Numbered from the stretch's first letter, positions 25,609 to 34,257 are shown. The stretch is DNA of 64,000 bases from Verrucomicrobiota bacterium (GCA_003219695.1 QHQA01000014.1:26081-90080), one strand, 5' to 3'. Translations and numbers: made by a program. Notes: generated by a model from the letters alone, not told the origin.

Positions 25609-27227
25609 AGGAATACGATTTCGTCGTGATCGGCAGCGGTATCGCCGGTCTCAGCTTTGCGTTGAAAGCAGCAAAGCACGGCTCTGTAGCGGTCATCACG
25701 AAACGCAAAGCCGCCGACACAAACACCGCGTGGGCGCAGGGCGGAATCGCGTGCGTGACCAGCGAGGAGGATTCGTTTGAGCTGCACGTGCGCGACACGC
25801 TTCAGGCCGGCGCAGGGCTTTGTGACGAAGCGGTCGTGCGCACGATCGTGACGGAAGGGCCGGAGCGCATCCGCGAACTGGCAGAGCTTGGCGTGCATTT
25901 CGATGAGCGCGAGGTCTCAGGCCATCGTGAGTCCGCCACAGGACGGATTCGCCGAGGCGAACTTGATCTGGGCAAAGAGGGCGGCCATTCGAAACGGCGC
26001 GTGCTGCACGTGCGCGACGCGACCGGCAAGGAGATCGAGGACGCTTTGCTGCGCGAGTTGGGACGGCAATCAAATGTCCAGCTGCTGGAAAATCATATGG
26101 CGGTGGATTTGATCACCGCGGCCAAGCTAGGTTTCGCGAGCGAGGATCGTTGCCTCGGGATCTATGTGCTGGATGAAAAAACCGGAGACGTAGAAACGAT
26201 CCGATCGGACCGGATCGTGCTCGCGACCGGCGGTTGCGGCAAAGTTTATTTATACACGACGAATCCGGACATCGCGACTGGAGACGGCGTGGCAATGGCA
26301 TGGCGCGCAGGCGTAAAGATCGCGAACATGGAATTTATTCAGTTTCATCCCACCTGCCTTTTTCATCCCCAGGCGAAATCATTTCTCATTTCCGAAGCGG
26401 TTCGCGGTGAAGGCGGCATCTTGCGTAACGACCGCGGCGAAGATTTCATGAAGCGCTACGATCCGCGTGGCTCGCTGGCGCCGCGAGACATCGTTGCCCG
26501 CGCAATCGATGCAGAGATCAAACGCTCAGGCGCGAAATGTGTTTTCCTCGATATCACGCACAGGTCCCCGGAATTTGTTCGTGAGCGTTTCCCGCACATT
26601 TACCAGACGTGCCTGCGGTTCGGTATCGACATGTCGAAACAAGCGATCCCCGTTGTGCCGGCCGCCCATTATCAATGCGGTGGAATCAACACAGATGTGA
26701 ACGGTGTGACCAGTTTGCCCGGGGTTTATGCGATTGGCGAAGTCGGGTGCACCGGCATGCACGGAGCAAACCGGCTTGCGAGCAACTCGCTGCTGGAAGG
26801 GTTAGTGGTGGCGCATCGCGCCGTGGCGGCTGCCCTGCAGACGCGACCGGCGCGAAAACAGAAAATCGCGCTGCCTGAATGGCAATCAGGAAATGTCCAG
26901 GACGTCGATGAAATGGTCGTGATCTATCATAACTGGGACGAGATCAGACGCCTGATGTGGGATTACGTGGGAATTGTGCGCACGGACAAGCGGCTGCAGC
27001 GCGCCAGCGCGCGGCTGCGAAATCTCCAGCGCGAAATCCGCGAGTTCTATTGGAACTTCAAAGTATCCGTTGACCTGCTGGAGCTGCGCAATCTCGCCGC
27101 AGTAGCTGCTCTGATTGTCGATTCAGCATTGTGCCGCAAAGAAAGCCGCGGTCTCCATTACACCTTGGATTATCCCAACCCCGATGATGGCCAATTCAGG
27201 CGAGATACATTGCTCAGCCGCAACTGA
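25605..27227 (+). CDS. nadB: L-aspartate oxidase
   Basis: The 540-aa flavoenzyme oxidises L-aspartate to iminoaspartate, the first step of NAD synthesis. It shows the FAD motif VVIGSGIAGLSFALKA, the family block TNTAWAQGGIACV, EGGHSKRRVLH, EAVRGEGGILRNDRGEDFM and GANRLASNSLLEGLVV. Residues 109-120 (ESATGRIRRGEL) come from a repeat at 25931-25964 whose near-identical copy is intergenic at 57748. This is an in-frame insertion before the conserved DLGKEGGHS block. Coupled to panC through ATGA. Confidence 0.93.
   Translation: MKEYDFVVIGSGIAGLSFALKAAKHGSVAVITKRKAADTNTAWAQGGIACVTSEEDSFELHVRDTLQAGAGLCDEAVVRTIVTEGPERIRELAELGVHFDEREVSGHRESATGRIRRGELDLGKEGGHSKRRVLHVRDATGKEIEDALLRELGRQSNVQLLENHMAVDLITAAKLGFASEDRCLGIYVLDEKTGDVETIRSDRIVLATGGCGKVYLYTTNPDIATGDGVAMAWRAGVKIANMEFIQFHPTCLFHPQAKSFLISEAVRGEGGILRNDRGEDFMKRYDPRGSLAPRDIVARAIDAEIKRSGAKCVFLDITHRSPEFVRERFPHIYQTCLRFGIDMSKQAIPVVPAAHYQCGGINTDVNGVTSLPGVYAIGEVGCTGMHGANRLASNSLLEGLVVAHRAVAAALQTRPARKQKIALPEWQSGNVQDVDEMVVIYHNWDEIRRLMWDYVGIVRTDKRLQRASARLRNLQREIREFYWNFKVSVDLLELRNLAAVAALIVDSALCRKESRGLHYTLDYPNPDDGQFRRDTLLSRN
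25931..25964. repeat. GTCCGCCACAGGACGGATTC repeat inside nadB
   Basis: GTCCGCCACAGGACGGATTC continues GCCGAGGCGAACTT. It differs at one base from 57748-57781. It contains the stem TTCGCC-GAG-GGCGAA-type hairpin. It is translated in frame within NadB. Confidence 0.82.
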
Positions 27228-27310
27228 ATTGGGAACGAAGGCAATATTAGCTCCGAAAAATTGTCTTGCCTGATTGCCGGTGATCGGATAGAAGATGCCG
27301 GCGATTTAAG

Positions 27311-28150
27311 ATGAGGAGATTTCTCGCGGCTTGTTTCAGTTTGGCGATTGCTGCCGCCCCGAAAGCTTTCGGGGATGAACAATCCACTTCTCCTTACGCG
27401 ACTGCGGCGGATTTTGCCAAGTACGCAATGAAGCTGCGTGAGCAGGCATTGCTCAAAGTGGAACCGCAGGTTTTTATCCCTACCAGTTCCCACCCGGCGA
27501 TACAGCGTTACCCGTGGAAAATGAGTATTGTGACCACGGTGTTTTGGGTTGGCGAACAGGCCGGAGGCAACAATCCAGTGCCAAACTACAGGAGTTCGTG
27601 GGACTTGAATTGGTCGGACAACTACGGCGGAACCGATAATCCTGATCCGAGCTCACGGCGCAATTACATTCCAATCGCTTTCGTCCCGCATCAAAATCCC
27701 TTCTACTGCGCGTTGCCGTACAACGATGTCACGCACGGCCAGTTCAAACCGGAAGCGCCGCTGGTGATTCCCTGGTTCAAACAAACCTACACTGCGCCGG
27801 GGCAATCGGTGTGTCGCCACCACTGGGTGGCCATTCGCAAAGGTAATCGCACTTGTTATGCGCAATGGGAGGATTGCGGCCCATTCCGCACAGATCATTT
27901 CCAATACGTCTTTGGAAACGAGCGCCCCAAGCCGAACCTGAACCATGGGGCCGGGCTGGATGTTTCGCCGGCCGTGCGCGATTACCTGGGACTGGCGCCG
28001 ACTGACGTGACTGACTGGCAATTTGTCGAAGTCCGTGACGTGCCCCCCGGTCCGTGGCGAAGCTACGGCGAAAACAATCACTTCGTCATTGCGCGCCGCC
28101 AGAGCGAGCAGAAGCTGGCAGCGGGCGGCACAGGCGCCGCGAAAAAGTAG
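27311..28150 (+). CDS. Secreted protein with a likely double-psi beta-barrel core
   Basis: The 279-aa product has a signal peptide (MRRFLAACFSLAIAAAPKAFG). The middle (about residues 80-160) contains VFWVGEQAGGNN and RNYIPIAFVPHQNPFYCALP. Residues 180-235 (AQWEDCGPFRTDHFQYVFG ... AGLDVSPAVRDYLGL) follow the RlpA-like pattern of G-P-F followed by LDVSxAxxxxLG, suggesting a double-psi beta-barrel like that of RlpA or barwin. Three or more cysteines could form periplasmic disulfides. Substrate unknown; a cell-wall role is possible. Confidence 0.65.
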   Translation: MRRFLAACFSLAIAAAPKAFGDEQSTSPYATAADFAKYAMKLREQALLKVEPQVFIPTSSHPAIQRYPWKMSIVTTVFWVGEQAGGNNPVPNYRSSWDLNWSDNYGGTDNPDPSSRRNYIPIAFVPHQNPFYCALPYNDVTHGQFKPEAPLVIPWFKQTYTAPGQSVCRHHWVAIRKGNRTCYAQWEDCGPFRTDHFQYVFGNERPKPNLNHGAGLDVSPAVRDYLGLAPTDVTDWQFVEVRDVPPGPWRSYGENNHFVIARRQSEQKLAAGGTGAAKK

Positions 28151-28287
28151 GCGACCTTTCTTGAAGTAAGAACTACGCCATCGCGGAGATGGCGGTTCAA
28201 ATAAATTTGGAGAGGCAGGCGAAGGTACAAGTGATGGGCTTCCACCTGGCACGAAGTCGCCTTGGCGAAGGCGGCAGCCTTCACTTT

Positions 28288-29388
28288 TTAGCGGGACGGC
28301 TGCCCGAGCCGTCCTTCATTGGAAACGATCGCGATTCCCCACGGACCATCGCCGACTTTGATCCGGCGCAGTTCTTTGTGCGATTTTGGATCGACAACGG
28401 AGACGTCGTTTGAGGCGCCGTTTGCAGTGTAAAGCTTCGAGCCGCTGGGATCGAGCGCGATTCCCCAGGCGCGATTTCCAACAGGAATCATTGCAATAAT
28501 CGACTCCCCACCCTCCTCCTCTCCTCGCGTGGAGAGGAGAGGCGACCGTTGTCCGTTGATCTTTTGGGTGTCGATGATGGCGACCGCGTTTCCGCGACCC
28601 GTGGAGACGTAAAGTTCTTTGCCATCTTTGGAAATCGCGGTGCCCATCGGCAGCGAGCCTGTTGGCAATTGGATTTTCGACATTAGCTTGTGCGACTTCG
28701 CATCGATAATGGCGACGTAGCCGCCGTTTTCACACGCGGCGTATGCACGCGAGCCGTCCGGCAGAAATGCAACCGAACGCGGCCGGCCACCGGTGTCGAT
28801 TTTTGCGAGCACACGCTGTTGATCGGGGTCGATCGCGAATACTTCGCCTTTTGCTTCGCAGGTGACATACACCTCGCCGTTGCTCGGATTAACTCCGACG
28901 CCTTCCGGCTCGTCCGAGACTTTTATTTTGCCACGCGATTGCCCGGAATCCAAATCGACGATCGACGCGCTGGCTTCGTCTTCATTCGCGATGAACGCGA
29001 ATTTTCCGTCCCTGGAAATCGCGAATTGTTCAGGGTCCGAGCCGACATGCCAGCGATCGATCAACTTCCGCGCTGCGACGTCGATTACAGCAAGACCATC
29101 CGCGCGTTTGTCTGCAGGCGCGCGGCTTTCGTCCACGCCGGGCGCCATTCGCGGCGAGCCGCTCAAGGTCACAAACAGCCGTTTCCCATCGGGCGCGGCG
29201 TGAATGCCGCGCGGCCGTTTGCCCACTGGAAAAGTTGCAACTGCGGCATCCGTCGTCCCGTCAATCACCGTGACGTCGCCCGATCGTTCGTTGCTCACAA
29301 ACACGAGGTAGTTCTGCGCTTCGGCACGGACGACGAGCACCAGGCTCATGGCCACAGTCGCGTTAATCGCGAAAAACTTAAATTTCAT
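28288..29388 (-). CDS. Secreted YVTN-type beta-propeller repeat protein
   Basis: The 366-aa protein begins MKFKFFAINATVAMSLVLVV with a signal peptide. It then repeats about seven blades of about 42 residues with the pattern VxVIDxxxxxxxxxIxVGxxPxGIAxxPDGKxLYVT, for example NYLVFVSNERSGDVTVIDG. Such propellers bind partners or act with redox enzymes in the periplasm; the role is unknown here. One blade junction carries a translated hairpin (28508-28548), and the last residues GRLGQPSR come from another hairpin (28292-28316). I use ATG 29388, not the track's 29508. Confidence 0.8.
   Translation of the reverse strand: MKFKFFAINATVAMSLVLVVRAEAQNYLVFVSNERSGDVTVIDGTTDAAVATFPVGKRPRGIHAAPDGKRLFVTLSGSPRMAPGVDESRAPADKRADGLAVIDVAARKLIDRWHVGSDPEQFAISRDGKFAFIANEDEASASIVDLDSGQSRGKIKVSDEPEGVGVNPSNGEVYVTCEAKGEVFAIDPDQQRVLAKIDTGGRPRSVAFLPDGSRAYAACENGGYVAIIDAKSHKLMSKIQLPTGSLPMGTAISKDGKELYVSTGRGNAVAIIDTQKINGQRSPLLSTRGEEEGGESIIAMIPVGNRAWGIALDPSGSKLYTANGASNDVSVVDPKSHKELRRIKVGDGPWGIAIVSNEGRLGQPSR
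28292..28316. repeat. Hairpin at the propeller gene 3' end
   Basis: GGACGGCT-GCCCG-AGCCGTCC is a perfect 8-bp stem. It is translated as the C-terminal GRLGQPSR, and the TAA stop follows directly. It is not followed by a T-tract, so it is not a typical terminator. Confidence 0.65.
28508..28548. repeat. CTCCTCTCC/GGAGAGGAG hairpin inside the propeller gene
   Basis: CTCCTCTCC-TCGCGT-GGAGAGGAG is translated on the minus strand as SPLLSTRGEEEGG, a low-complexity loop between blades. This is an in-frame repeat insertion. Confidence 0.6.
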
Positions 29389-29443
29389 GCGCTGCCCAGA
29401 TACATCTCGTCCATCTGCGAAGCAACGCCTTTCGCGCTTGCGT

Positions 29444-29468
29444 TGTAGCCGGGATCGGTGATCCCGGC
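29444..29468. repeat. REP half-site downstream of the RAYT gene
   Basis: TGTAGCCGGGATCGGTGATC then CCGGC, a perfect stem GCCGGGATC-GGT-GATCCCGGC. It lies 14 bases beyond the RAYT stop. The same core reappears inverted at 30016-30040 on the other side of the gene. Confidence 0.88.
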
Positions 29469-29482
29469 ATGGACGTGCCCGA

Positions 29483-29944
29483 CTACAAGGCCAGCGACTC
29501 GATCTCACCCTGGAATGGCCAGTCCTCCGACTTCTTGACCAATCCAGCCCGCACCGGATTTTCTTTCACGTAGTCCCACTTCTGGCTGTAGCTCTCGGTT
29601 GAGCGCAAAACGTGGTCGAAGAACTCCTCATGCCAAACTCTTCCAGCAACGTTCAGCTCGCGCGCCATTCGCTTACTGCTCCACTCCTTCCATTTCTGCA
29701 TAAAGATTGGCAGCGGTTTGGAATCTAGTTCCGCCCGGCTAAAGAAATGCACATGTTCAGGCATGATGACGTAGCGCCCAATCGCCCATCCATGCCGACC
29801 ATGCGCCTTGCACCATTCCTCTACGAGTATCGCTGCAACCTCGTTAGACGCCAGAATCGCTCGTCGTCCGAAGATGCATGTAGTGACGAAATAAATCGGC
29901 CAATCGATCCAGATGCATTAGAGCCGGCGCAGATGTTTGTGCAC
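29483..29944 (-). pseudogene. REP-associated tyrosine transposase (RAYT, Y1 family), in-frame stop
   Basis: The track shows only the last 93 aa. The minus frame is open from 29917: CIWIDWPIYFVTTCIFGRRA leads to GRYVIMPEHVHFF, FFDHVLRSTESYSQKWDYV and ENPVRAGLVKK. PEHVHF is the HUH metal-binding motif, and the tyrosine in SYSQKWDYV is the expected nucleophile region. Upstream in the same frame GTG 29944 reads VHKHLRRL, then TAA (29920-29918), then the rest. KHLHRL-x-R-x-W is the usual RAYT start, so a single stop interrupts a full-length gene of about 152 residues. It may be dead, or may start at a non-standard codon. Palindromic REP-like sequences flank it within 15 bases on both sides. Confidence 0.85.
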
Positions 29945-29953
29945 TCGCTCATT

Positions 29954-30040
29954 TGTAGCTGGCATCGGCGATGCCGGCCAGCTTGAATCTTGTAATCGAG
30001 CCCGACAGTCGCCCGACCGGGATCACCGATCCCGGCTACA
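29954..30040. repeat. REPIN-like doublet upstream of the RAYT gene
   Basis: Starts TGTAGCTGGCATCGGCGATG and ends CACCGATCCCGGCTACA. The left hairpin GGCATC-GGC-GATGCC and the right hairpin CCGGGATC-ACC-GATCCCGG face each other across a spacer of about 35 bp. This is the two-hairpin architecture of REPINs. It begins 10 bases from the RAYT GTG. Confidence 0.88.
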
Positions 30041-30081
30041 ACAGCTTGCTCGCTCGTGACAAGTATTGGACGTTTCCTTCC

Positions 30082-31152
30082 ATGCATCCGCACGACAAGC
30101 TTTTCATTCCCGGGCCCGTTGAAGTATCAGAGAAAACATGGGCGGCGTTTTCGCGTCCGATGATTGGACATCGCAGCGAAGATTTTAAAAATCTTTACCG
30201 GGCGATACATCCGAAGCTCCAGATGTTGTTCGGAACGAAGCAGCCGGTGTTCCTTTCCACTTCCTCGGCGTGGGGCGTGATGGAAGCTTCCATTCGCAAC
30301 CTGGTCGATCGCGGCGTGCTTTGCTGCATGTGCGGCGCGTTCTCGGATAAATGGTTCGACGTGGCGAAGCGCTGCGGGAAAAACGCAGAGCCGCTGCGAG
30401 TGGAATGGGGAAAACATATCGACCCAAACGACGTCGATCGACAATTGGCGACTGGAAAGTTCGACACCGTCACATTGACACACAGTGAAACCTCGACCGG
30501 TGTCATGAATCCGCTGGGAGAAATTTGCTCTGTTCTCGCCAAGCATCCCGATGTCGCGCTCATCGTCGATACCGTTTCGTCGTTCTCCGGAGTCAAGATC
30601 GATATGGATGCGCTCGGGATCGATGTGATGCTCACCGGCGCGCAAAAAGCGCTGGCACTGCCACCGGGTTTTTCATTGTTTTCCGTTTCACAGAGCGCGT
30701 TCGCGCGAGCGGAAAAGGTTCCGAATCGCGGATTTTATTTTGATTTCCTGGAGTTCAGAAAAGAACAGGCGGAATGGCTGACACCGAGCACGCCAAGCAT
30801 CGCGCACATCCACGCGTTGCAATCGAAGCTCGACGAAATTTTCGACGAAGGCTTGGAGGCGCGCTTTGCTCGTCACGCGCGCACGAACGCGCTCGTGCAC
30901 GAGTGGGTGCGCCGCACCGGATTCGAATTTTTCGCCGAGGAAGGATTCCGCTCAAAGACGCTTACCTGCGTGAAAAACAACAAGGGCATCGACGTGCTCG
31001 AGCTCGCGCGGAAGCTGCGCGAGAAACATCATTTGGTGATCGATCCCGGTTACGGAAAGATTCGAGGTCAAACCTTCCGCCTCTCAAACATGGGCGACGA
31101 AACGGATGATACCGTCTCGCATTTGCTCACGTGCCTTGATGATGTTCTATAG
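30082..31152 (+). CDS. Class V PLP aminotransferase (alanine/serine-glyoxylate aminotransferase-like)
   Basis: The 356-aa enzyme begins MHPHDKLFIPGPVEVSEKTW, the usual start of this group (GP-x-x-V). It has STSSAWGVMEASIRNL, HSETSTGVMNPL, the cofactor aspartate in LIVDTVSSFSGVKIDM and the PLP lysine in TGAQKALALPPG (near residue 195). Members move amino groups from alanine, serine or phosphoserine. The substrate cannot be fixed from sequence; serine-glyoxylate or a SerC-like role are both possible. I choose ATG 30082; the track's 37 extra residues are translated from the REP doublet. Confidence 0.88.
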   Translation: MHPHDKLFIPGPVEVSEKTWAAFSRPMIGHRSEDFKNLYRAIHPKLQMLFGTKQPVFLSTSSAWGVMEASIRNLVDRGVLCCMCGAFSDKWFDVAKRCGKNAEPLRVEWGKHIDPNDVDRQLATGKFDTVTLTHSETSTGVMNPLGEICSVLAKHPDVALIVDTVSSFSGVKIDMDALGIDVMLTGAQKALALPPGFSLFSVSQSAFARAEKVPNRGFYFDFLEFRKEQAEWLTPSTPSIAHIHALQSKLDEIFDEGLEARFARHARTNALVHEWVRRTGFEFFAEEGFRSKTLTCVKNNKGIDVLELARKLREKHHLVIDPGYGKIRGQTFRLSNMGDETDDTVSHLLTCLDDVL

Positions 31153-31180
31153 CGCGGTTCACCCCCACGCTGTTCAGTTC

Positions 31181-31324
31181 TCTGGGGAGCACAGGCTGCC
31201 AGCCTGTTGTTGCCGGCAACCCTGCCGGCAACACGTTTTCACGCTTGATTTTGCCAGCATGAGAGAATTACCCGGTCTCGGCAAGCTGCCGAGACCTACA
31301 GGCTGGCAGCCTGTGCTCCCCAGA
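31181..31324. repeat. 144-bp compound palindromic element, copy 2 (inverted core)
   Basis: Shares the ends TCTGGGGAGCACAGGCTGCC and its complement with 8620-8764. The inner hairpins are swapped: left GTTGCCGGCAACCCTGCCGG, right GGTCTCGGCAAGCTGCCGAG. So the core is in the opposite orientation. The middle 40 bp are diverged. Confidence 0.85.
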
Positions 31325-31399
31325 ACGAGATCTGCACGCGCGAGTGACATGCGATCATTTTGCTCAAGCAGCATCACCACGTAGCTTCATTGAGCGTCC

Positions 31400-32419
31400 A
31401 TGGCAGCAATAGAAGCTAACAAGTTAACCAAGGTCTATCGCACCTACCGCAAAGAGCGTGGTCTTTGGGGCGCGATGAAGGGACTTTTGTGGCGACGCTA
31501 CGATGAAACGCGAGCAGCGGACCAGGTCACATTTCAAATCGATGAAGGCGAGTTTGTCGGCTTTCTCGGTCCCAACGGCGCGGGGAAAACGACTGTGCTC
31601 AAAATGCTTTCCGGGTTACTCAACCCGACTTCGGGTGACGCGCGCGTGCTGGGCTTTGTTCCATGGGAAAGACGCAACGAGATGAAGCGGCAGTTCAGTC
31701 TGCTGATGGGACAAAAGAATGCGCTCTGGTGGGACCTACCGGCGCAGGAATCGCTGGAGCTCAACCGCGCCATCTACGGAATCGAGCGCGCTCGGTTCGA
31801 AAAGGTCGTGGATGGATTATCGGACCTTTTGGAAGTGCGGGACAAAATGAATGTGATGGTGCGCGAGCTTTCCCTGGGCGAGCGCATGAAGATGGAGTTG
31901 ATCGCCGCGCTGATTCACGAGCCGCGCGTGCTCTTTTTAGATGAACCGACAATCGGCCTCGACGTGGTCAGTCAAAAACGGGTGCGCGAGTTTTTGCGAA
32001 TTTACAACGAGCAACATCACATCGTGACATTGCTCACCAGCCATTACATGCAGGATATCCAGGAGCTGTGCGACCGCGTGCTGGTGATCGATCACGGCAA
32101 AATCTTTTTTGACGGGCCACTTGCAGAAATCGTGGATCGCTTTTCCGGATACAAAATCCTCAGTCTTACTTTTGAAAAGGAGGGAAAGCGCGACCTCTCC
32201 GCATTTGGCGAAGTGACTGAGCAAACGCCGGTTTCGGTGCAATTGAGAGTTCCGCGCGCCAAAGTCACCGAAACCTGTCGGCAATTGCTCGAAGCCTGCG
32301 ATGTGAGCGACATCAACGTGCAGGAAGTGCCGGTGGAAGAGGTGATCCGCCAACTGTTCGGGGAACGGCAGGAAACTGGTCGCGCGGTTGATCTCGCTAT
32401 GGCAGAAGCTTCGCGCTAA
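31400..32419 (+). CDS. ABC transporter ATP-binding protein (ABC-2 type)
   Basis: The 339-aa ATPase has Walker A GPNGAGKTTVL, Q-loop LLMGQKNALWW, the signature LSLGERMKMEL, Walker B VLFLDEPTIGLD and the H-loop TSHYMQ. An extra C-terminal domain of about 100 residues follows. It resembles the NatA/daunorubicin-type ATPases that power ABC-2 permeases in drug, lipid or polysaccharide export. No permease gene is adjacent; the next gene is on the other strand and unrelated. It therefore appears orphaned in this window. Confidence 0.9.
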   Translation: MAAIEANKLTKVYRTYRKERGLWGAMKGLLWRRYDETRAADQVTFQIDEGEFVGFLGPNGAGKTTVLKMLSGLLNPTSGDARVLGFVPWERRNEMKRQFSLLMGQKNALWWDLPAQESLELNRAIYGIERARFEKVVDGLSDLLEVRDKMNVMVRELSLGERMKMELIAALIHEPRVLFLDEPTIGLDVVSQKRVREFLRIYNEQHHIVTLLTSHYMQDIQELCDRVLVIDHGKIFFDGPLAEIVDRFSGYKILSLTFEKEGKRDLSAFGEVTEQTPVSVQLRVPRAKVTETCRQLLEACDVSDINVQEVPVEEVIRQLFGERQETGRAVDLAMAEASR

Positions 32420-32438
32420 GACGGGACGGGGAACAACT

Positions 32439-32532
32439 CACAACGCTCAACGCCCAACACTCAACATTCAATTCAGACGCCACCAGATGGACGTTGGGAG
32501 TTGAGCGTTGGACTTTGGACGTTGGATTGAAT
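32439..32532. repeat. Inverted pair of CAACGCTCAACG-type heptad repeats
   Basis: The left arm reads CAACGCTCAACGCCCAACAC. The right arm, inverted, reads GTTGGGAGTTGAGCGTTGGA. The pair can form a long imperfect stem. The stop codon (TGA, 32475-32473) and about the last 17 residues of the epimerase gene fall inside it. Confidence 0.78.
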
Positions 32533-33390
32533 CTGCCCGGAAATTACATCCGCAAAACTCGGCAGGATGCTCGTTTCCATCGCATCGGCGAATGTCGGAT
32601 ACTGCGGTGTCCAGCCCAGGCGACGCAGCTTTGCGTTGCTCACGCGTTTGTTACCGTCCCCGCGCTTGCGTTGACCGGTTAGCTTTCCGATTGGCGGCAG
32701 CGGGCGATTCAATCTCTGCGCCAGCCAGCCGTAGCATTCGCTTTGCAGAATCGGCTGGTCGTCAACCACGTTGTAAATCTGTACGCCCTCCGCTCTTCGG
32801 CTCAACAAAAGGAAAAGTGCGGATGCGATGTCGTCCCGGTGCACTTGATTAACGTAGCGATCGTTTTCCGGATCAATGACTGCAGTGCCGTTCAGAAATT
32901 TACTTAAAAGCGCAGAGCGTCCCGGCCCGTAAATGCCGGCGAGCCGCGCGACGATGCCGCCGCGGTCGAGCACCAGCGTTTCCGTTTCAAGCAGGATTCG
33001 ACCGGTCTCGCGCGCGGGTTTCGTCTCGCTCTCTTCCGTGACCCACGAGCCATCGCGTTGCGCATAGACGCTGGTACTGCTCGTGAACAGCGCTTTCGAT
33101 CCGGGAAATATTTCGAGAAGATTGCGCGCACCGTTGAAATAAACCTGGCGATAAACATCGGCATCCCCGCCGCGTGAACTGGCGCAATGGATCACTGCAT
33201 CGAACGATCCTGCGTATTCATGAGCGAGTTGCGAGATATCGACATTGCGCACGAGATACGGCCTCACTGCCATTGCCGCTGCGGATTCCGGAGACCGAGT
33301 CCAACCTTCCACTGTCCAGCCTGCGGCATGGAATAGGTCGGCTGCCGCCTGGCCGACGTAACCACATCCAGCGATTAAAATTCGCGGCAT
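32473..33390 (-). CDS. NAD-dependent epimerase/dehydratase-like SDR (YeeZ type)
   Basis: The 305-aa extended SDR begins MPRILIAGCGYVGQAAADLF with a GxGxxG Rossmann motif. It has SSTSVYAQRDG in the active-site region and ARLAGIYGPGRS. YxxxK is not canonical: the Tyr in SVYAQ lacks a clear lysine partner, as in YeeZ-like proteins, so the reaction is unknown. The tail QIQSNVQSPTLNSQRPSGGV is translated from the repeat at 32439-32532. It directly follows scpA on the same strand (12-base gap). Confidence 0.8.
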   Translation of the reverse strand: MPRILIAGCGYVGQAAADLFHAAGWTVEGWTRSPESAAAMAVRPYLVRNVDISQLAHEYAGSFDAVIHCASSRGGDADVYRQVYFNGARNLLEIFPGSKALFTSSTSVYAQRDGSWVTEESETKPARETGRILLETETLVLDRGGIVARLAGIYGPGRSALLSKFLNGTAVIDPENDRYVNQVHRDDIASALFLLLSRRAEGVQIYNVVDDQPILQSECYGWLAQRLNRPLPPIGKLTGQRKRGDGNKRVSNAKLRRLGWTPQYPTFADAMETSILPSFADVISGQIQSNVQSPTLNSQRPSGGV

Positions 33391-33402
33391 TGCTTCAGGC
33401 GC

Positions 33403-34128
33403 TCACTTCGCTGCGGCCGCGATTTCAATTTCTCCAAAGACGTTTTTCTGGATTGCCCGTACTTGTTTGAGACGAATCAGCTCCAGCAGCGCGAGAAACG
33501 TCACGACTACTTCTACGCGCGACACGACAGCTCCAAACAAGTCGGAAAAGCGGATCCGATTACCACTTGCAACGTGCTGTAAAATCGCGTCGATCTTCTC
33601 CGAAACGCTAAAGCGCTCGCCAAAAATTTCCTGCACGTCCTGTCGCGCTTCGATTCGTTTCATCACCGTTTGGAAAGCGCTGATCAGTTGGAAAATTCCA
33701 ACTTCGCCCAAGCGCAACGGTTCCTGCAGAGCCGCGGACGCGCCGCTTTCACGCGCAAAGATTTTTTCCTGTTCCAGCGCGCGCAGATGCAATTCGGCCG
33801 CAGCTTCCTTGAACTTCTTGTACTCGATCAGTTGGCGGATTAATTCCCAGCGGGGATCCTCCTCCCCCGCGTCCTCTTCGGGCGGCTGTTGGTCGAGTGG
33901 CAGCAGGCTGCGGCTCATCAAGTAAATAAGGTTGGCCGCCATCACGACAAATTCGCCGGCAAGGTCGATGTTCAGCTCCTTGAATGCCTGAAGATACTCG
34001 AGGTACTGGCTGGTGATGCGTTCGAGCGAAATGTCGTAGATATCGATCTCGTCCTGCTTGATCAGGTAAAGCAGCAGATCGAGCGGGCCTTCGAAGACCT
34101 CCAGCTTGACCTTGTAATCGGCTTCCAT
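33403..34128 (-). CDS. scpA: Segregation and condensation protein A
   Basis: The 241-aa kleisin of the SMC-ScpAB complex starts MEADYKVKLEVFEGPLDLLL, the hallmark of ScpA, followed by LIKQDEIDIYDISLERITSQY and a C-terminal winged-helix part (EVVVTFLALLELIRLKQVRA). It bridges the SMC heads and drives chromosome segregation. ATG 34128 chosen over the track's 34164 because it gives the canonical N-terminus. ScpB is not in the window. It follows rodA. Confidence 0.92.
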   Translation of the reverse strand: MEADYKVKLEVFEGPLDLLLYLIKQDEIDIYDISLERITSQYLEYLQAFKELNIDLAGEFVVMAANLIYLMSRSLLPLDQQPPEEDAGEEDPRWELIRQLIEYKKFKEAAAELHLRALEQEKIFARESGASAALQEPLRLGEVGIFQLISAFQTVMKRIEARQDVQEIFGERFSVSEKIDAILQHVASGNRIRFSDLFGAVVSRVEVVVTFLALLELIRLKQVRAIQKNVFGEIEIAAAAK

Positions 34129-34202
34129 CTGTCGCGCCGGCCAGTTTAAACAACCGATGGCCAAAGTAAATCGCGTGGCCAGAATCAGTCGCGGGAGCGC
34201 GC

Positions 34203-34227
34203 GGCGCGCCCGGCGGTCGCACCCTAC
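34203..34227. repeat. Single palindromic element between rodA and scpA
   Basis: GGCGCGCCCGGCGGTCGCAC then CCTAC, one base different from 10964-10988 over 25 bases. Orientation is the same as that copy. Confidence 0.8.
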
Positions 34228-34257
34228 TAGGGTGTGCTTGTACCTTTGCTCCTAGCG

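Noticed and set aside
28292-28316. Intrinsic terminator
   Set aside because: Good stem but no T-tract on either strand, and it is translated before the stop.
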